A stretch of 6,001 nucleotides of DNA from Pseudomonadota bacterium. Lineage in GTDB: Bacteria; Pseudomonadota; Alphaproteobacteria; UBA8366; JADFVY01. The position numbers and the translations under genes are program-made. Positions 4,548 through 6,001 of the stretch are shown here, one piece after another. The DNA lies in NCBI GenBank assembly GCA_015222795.1, contig JADFVY010000121.1, forward strand, positions 1-6,001, given 5' to 3'. The notes below the pieces were generated by a model. That model was not told the origin of the DNA. It did not search any database and worked only from the letters and a program-made list of their open reading frames with translations. The first letter of the stretch is position 1; each line of letters starts with the position of its first letter.

Positions 4548-6001
4548 TCAGTCCTCGGCCGGTCCATGCCCACACCGCGCCAACGATGCTGCCAGGGGCA
4601 TTATACGATCTCCATAACGCCGCCAGCGGCCCACCGATCCGCCATAAACGCCCTTGCGGACCTGATTGCGGCTGGCGGTCAGGACGATCCGGTCGGTATC
4701 GGAAAACCGCAAACAGGCGTCGTCCCACTTCAGTCCGGCGAAACCGATAAGCCGCCGCGCCTGTTCCTCCAGCGCCGATACTGTCAATTCGTAATCGAAT
4801 TCGAGGATTCGGCCGGCGGGAAGCACCGACAACCAGTGATCCATTAAACGCCGGTACTGACAGTAATAATGGCCAACATCGTCCAGATCGCAGCTCCAGG
4901 CGAGCCCTTCCGAGCGGAAGTTTTGTGTAAAGCAGGACAGACAGGTATCCATCGGGTCACGGCGGCAATGGATGATTCTTGCGTTGGGAAATAGAAGAGC
5001 GATCAGGCCTAGATTCATAAAATTGCCCGGCATTTTGTCGGTAATTCGAGCCGCTCCGGGATCGACCCGGCGCATCTGCGTTAGATAACCCGAGGCAATT
5101 CCGGGATATAGATCGCGTGGTGGCGGGTGCGGAAAGCCATGCTCCCGCCGCAGCCACCGCACGATATTCCCTATTTCGCTTAATTCGCCCGCGCCCGCGG
5201 CCATGGAGTGGCTGGCCAGAATCTGTTCGGTCAGCGTTGTTCCCGAACGCGGCATCCCGACAATAAAAACCGGTAGCTCGGATTCGCTGCCGCCGGGGTT
5301 TGCGAATGCCGCGGCCGGGAAGGCATCGATGAGTTCGGCGACCTCGGCCTCCATGCGGTCGCGGCGGTATCGCTGGTCCGTGCCAGCCAGAAGGTCACGG
5401 CGTGCGCGGTTGCCCGCGGCGAAATAGTCGAACGCCTCGCCATGGCGTTTCAATCGCTCACACAGCCGGCCCGCCGAGAAGCTCAGGCTGACCGTAACGT
5501 GTGGCGGTTGGCCGCGGCCGGCGCCCAGCGACTCGATCTTGCCCAGAATTTCGGCGGCCTCATCCCCACCGGCGGTTTCTGCAAGCAGCGAAAGCGCCCC
5601 GATGAGATCCGGTCGCGCCGCCAGCGCCGACCTGGCCAGTTCCGCCGCTTCGGCCGGCGTGCCCTTGGCCATGCATATATTACCCAACTGCACCGCAATA
5701 TCCGGGTCGCTGGGGTGGCTTTCCAACGCCTGGCGCGCCATAACCTCGGCCTCGCCGGTCATGCCGGCCATCGACAGCACGTCGATCAGCGCCAGCATCG
5801 CCTTGCGGTCACCGGAGGCGAGTTCACGGGCATGGCCCAGAATGGCCGCTGCCTGTTCGGTGTTCCCGGCGTTCTTCAATATCTGCCCTGCATTGCGGGC
5901 TGCCTGCGCATGGTTCGGTTGAATTTCAACGGCTTTGTAGAAGGCCTGGAAAGCCGCCGGCATCCGGCCCGCTTTGCCCAGGGACATACCAAGACTGTTC
6001 C
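4548..6001 (-). CDS. TPR-repeat sulfotransferase, 5' end outside window
   Basis: Predicted PAPS-dependent sulfotransferase with N-terminal TPR repeats (Sulfotransfer_3-like). The acceptor is unknown. The frame stays open to the window edge: codons upstream of the ATG at 5987 read N-S-L-G, matching N-N-L-G in the paralogue at 2570-4477. The gene is therefore cut by the window, and 5987 is not its start. About 155 N-terminal residues are missing if it resembles the paralogue. Counting from that Met, TPR-like helices fill about residues 1-135. The 5'-phosphosulfate loop VGMPRSGTT is at 243-251, a Glu in GAGELSEIG at 268, a Lys in TDKMP at 318, and the 3'-phosphate motif CRRDPMDTCLS at 341-351. 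The C-terminus carries the SVGRWRRYGD motif. All expected sulfotransferase motifs are intact. The stop is TGA at 4548-4550. The next gene follows on the same strand after 70 bp, suggesting co-transcription. The family call is firm; substrate and pathway are not known. Confidence 0.9.
   Translation of the reverse strand, partial: NSLGMSLGKAGRMPAAFQAFYKAVEIQPNHAQAARNAGQILKNAGNTEQAAAILGHARELASGDRKAMLALIDVLSMAGMTGEAEVMARQALESHPSDPDIAVQLGNICMAKGTPAEAAELARSALAARPDLIGALSLLAETAGGDEAAEILGKIESLGAGRGQPPHVTVSLSFSAGRLCERLKRHGEAFDYFAAGNRARRDLLAGTDQRYRRDRMEAEVAELIDAFPAAAFANPGGSESELPVFIVGMPRSGTTLTEQILASHSMAAGAGELSEIGNIVRWLRREHGFPHPPPRDLYPGIASGYLTQMRRVDPGAARITDKMPGNFMNLGLIALLFPNARIIHCRRDPMDTCLSCFTQNFRSEGLAWSCDLDDVGHYYCQYRRLMDHWLSVLPAGRILEFDYELTVSALEEQARRLIGFAGLKWDDACLRFSDTDRIVLTASRNQVRKGVYGGSVGRWRRYGDRIMPLAASLARCGHGPAED

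Overview
The window is about 60 % GC by eye. It reads as chromosomal DNA of a marine-type alphaproteobacterium, probably Rhodospirillales-like. This is inferred from the porin type, the DUF4444 biotin/lipoate-ligase-like gene and the TPR-sulfotransferases; there is no rRNA or other marker to confirm it. All recognisable genes lie on the minus strand, so transcription runs from right to left.

Right to left the layout is as follows. (1) 6001-4548: a TPR-sulfotransferase gene whose 5' end lies beyond the window. (2) 4477-2570: a second, complete TPR-sulfotransferase, a tandem paralogue of the first. (3) 2556-1825: a small biotin/lipoate protein-ligase-fold protein (DUF4444 type) that starts 13 bp after the second sulfotransferase. 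(4) 1824-1572: a 253-bp leader with a palindrome and a candidate promoter. (5) 1571-516: an outer-membrane porin with a signal peptide and a C-terminal Phe. (6) 482-446: a strong intrinsic terminator for the porin, followed directly by an unexplained perfect 18-bp inverted repeat (395-444). (7) 370-174: a broken copy of the 3' part of gene 3. (8) 173-1: a second copy of the porin leader.

The most informative structure is the repeat. Bases 1-370 are a second copy of 1652-2176, that is, the porin leader plus the 3' part of the DUF4444 gene, with a 155-bp internal deletion between GCCGG microhomologies. The simplest reading is a tandem duplication of the unit [DUF4444 3' end + porin leader + porin]. 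It predicts another porin gene just left of the window, with its ATG about 80 bp beyond base 1. By hand count the leader copies differ at 5 of 173 positions, whereas the dead gene copy differs at 17 of 197. This suggests the leader is still used or homogenised while the gene remnant decays.

Functionally, the two sulfotransferases probably transfer sulfate from PAPS to unidentified acceptors. The DUF4444 protein may be co-transcribed with them. The porin looks like a separate transcription unit with its own promoter and terminator. I see no CRISPR array, RNA gene, transposase or clearly novel multi-gene system.
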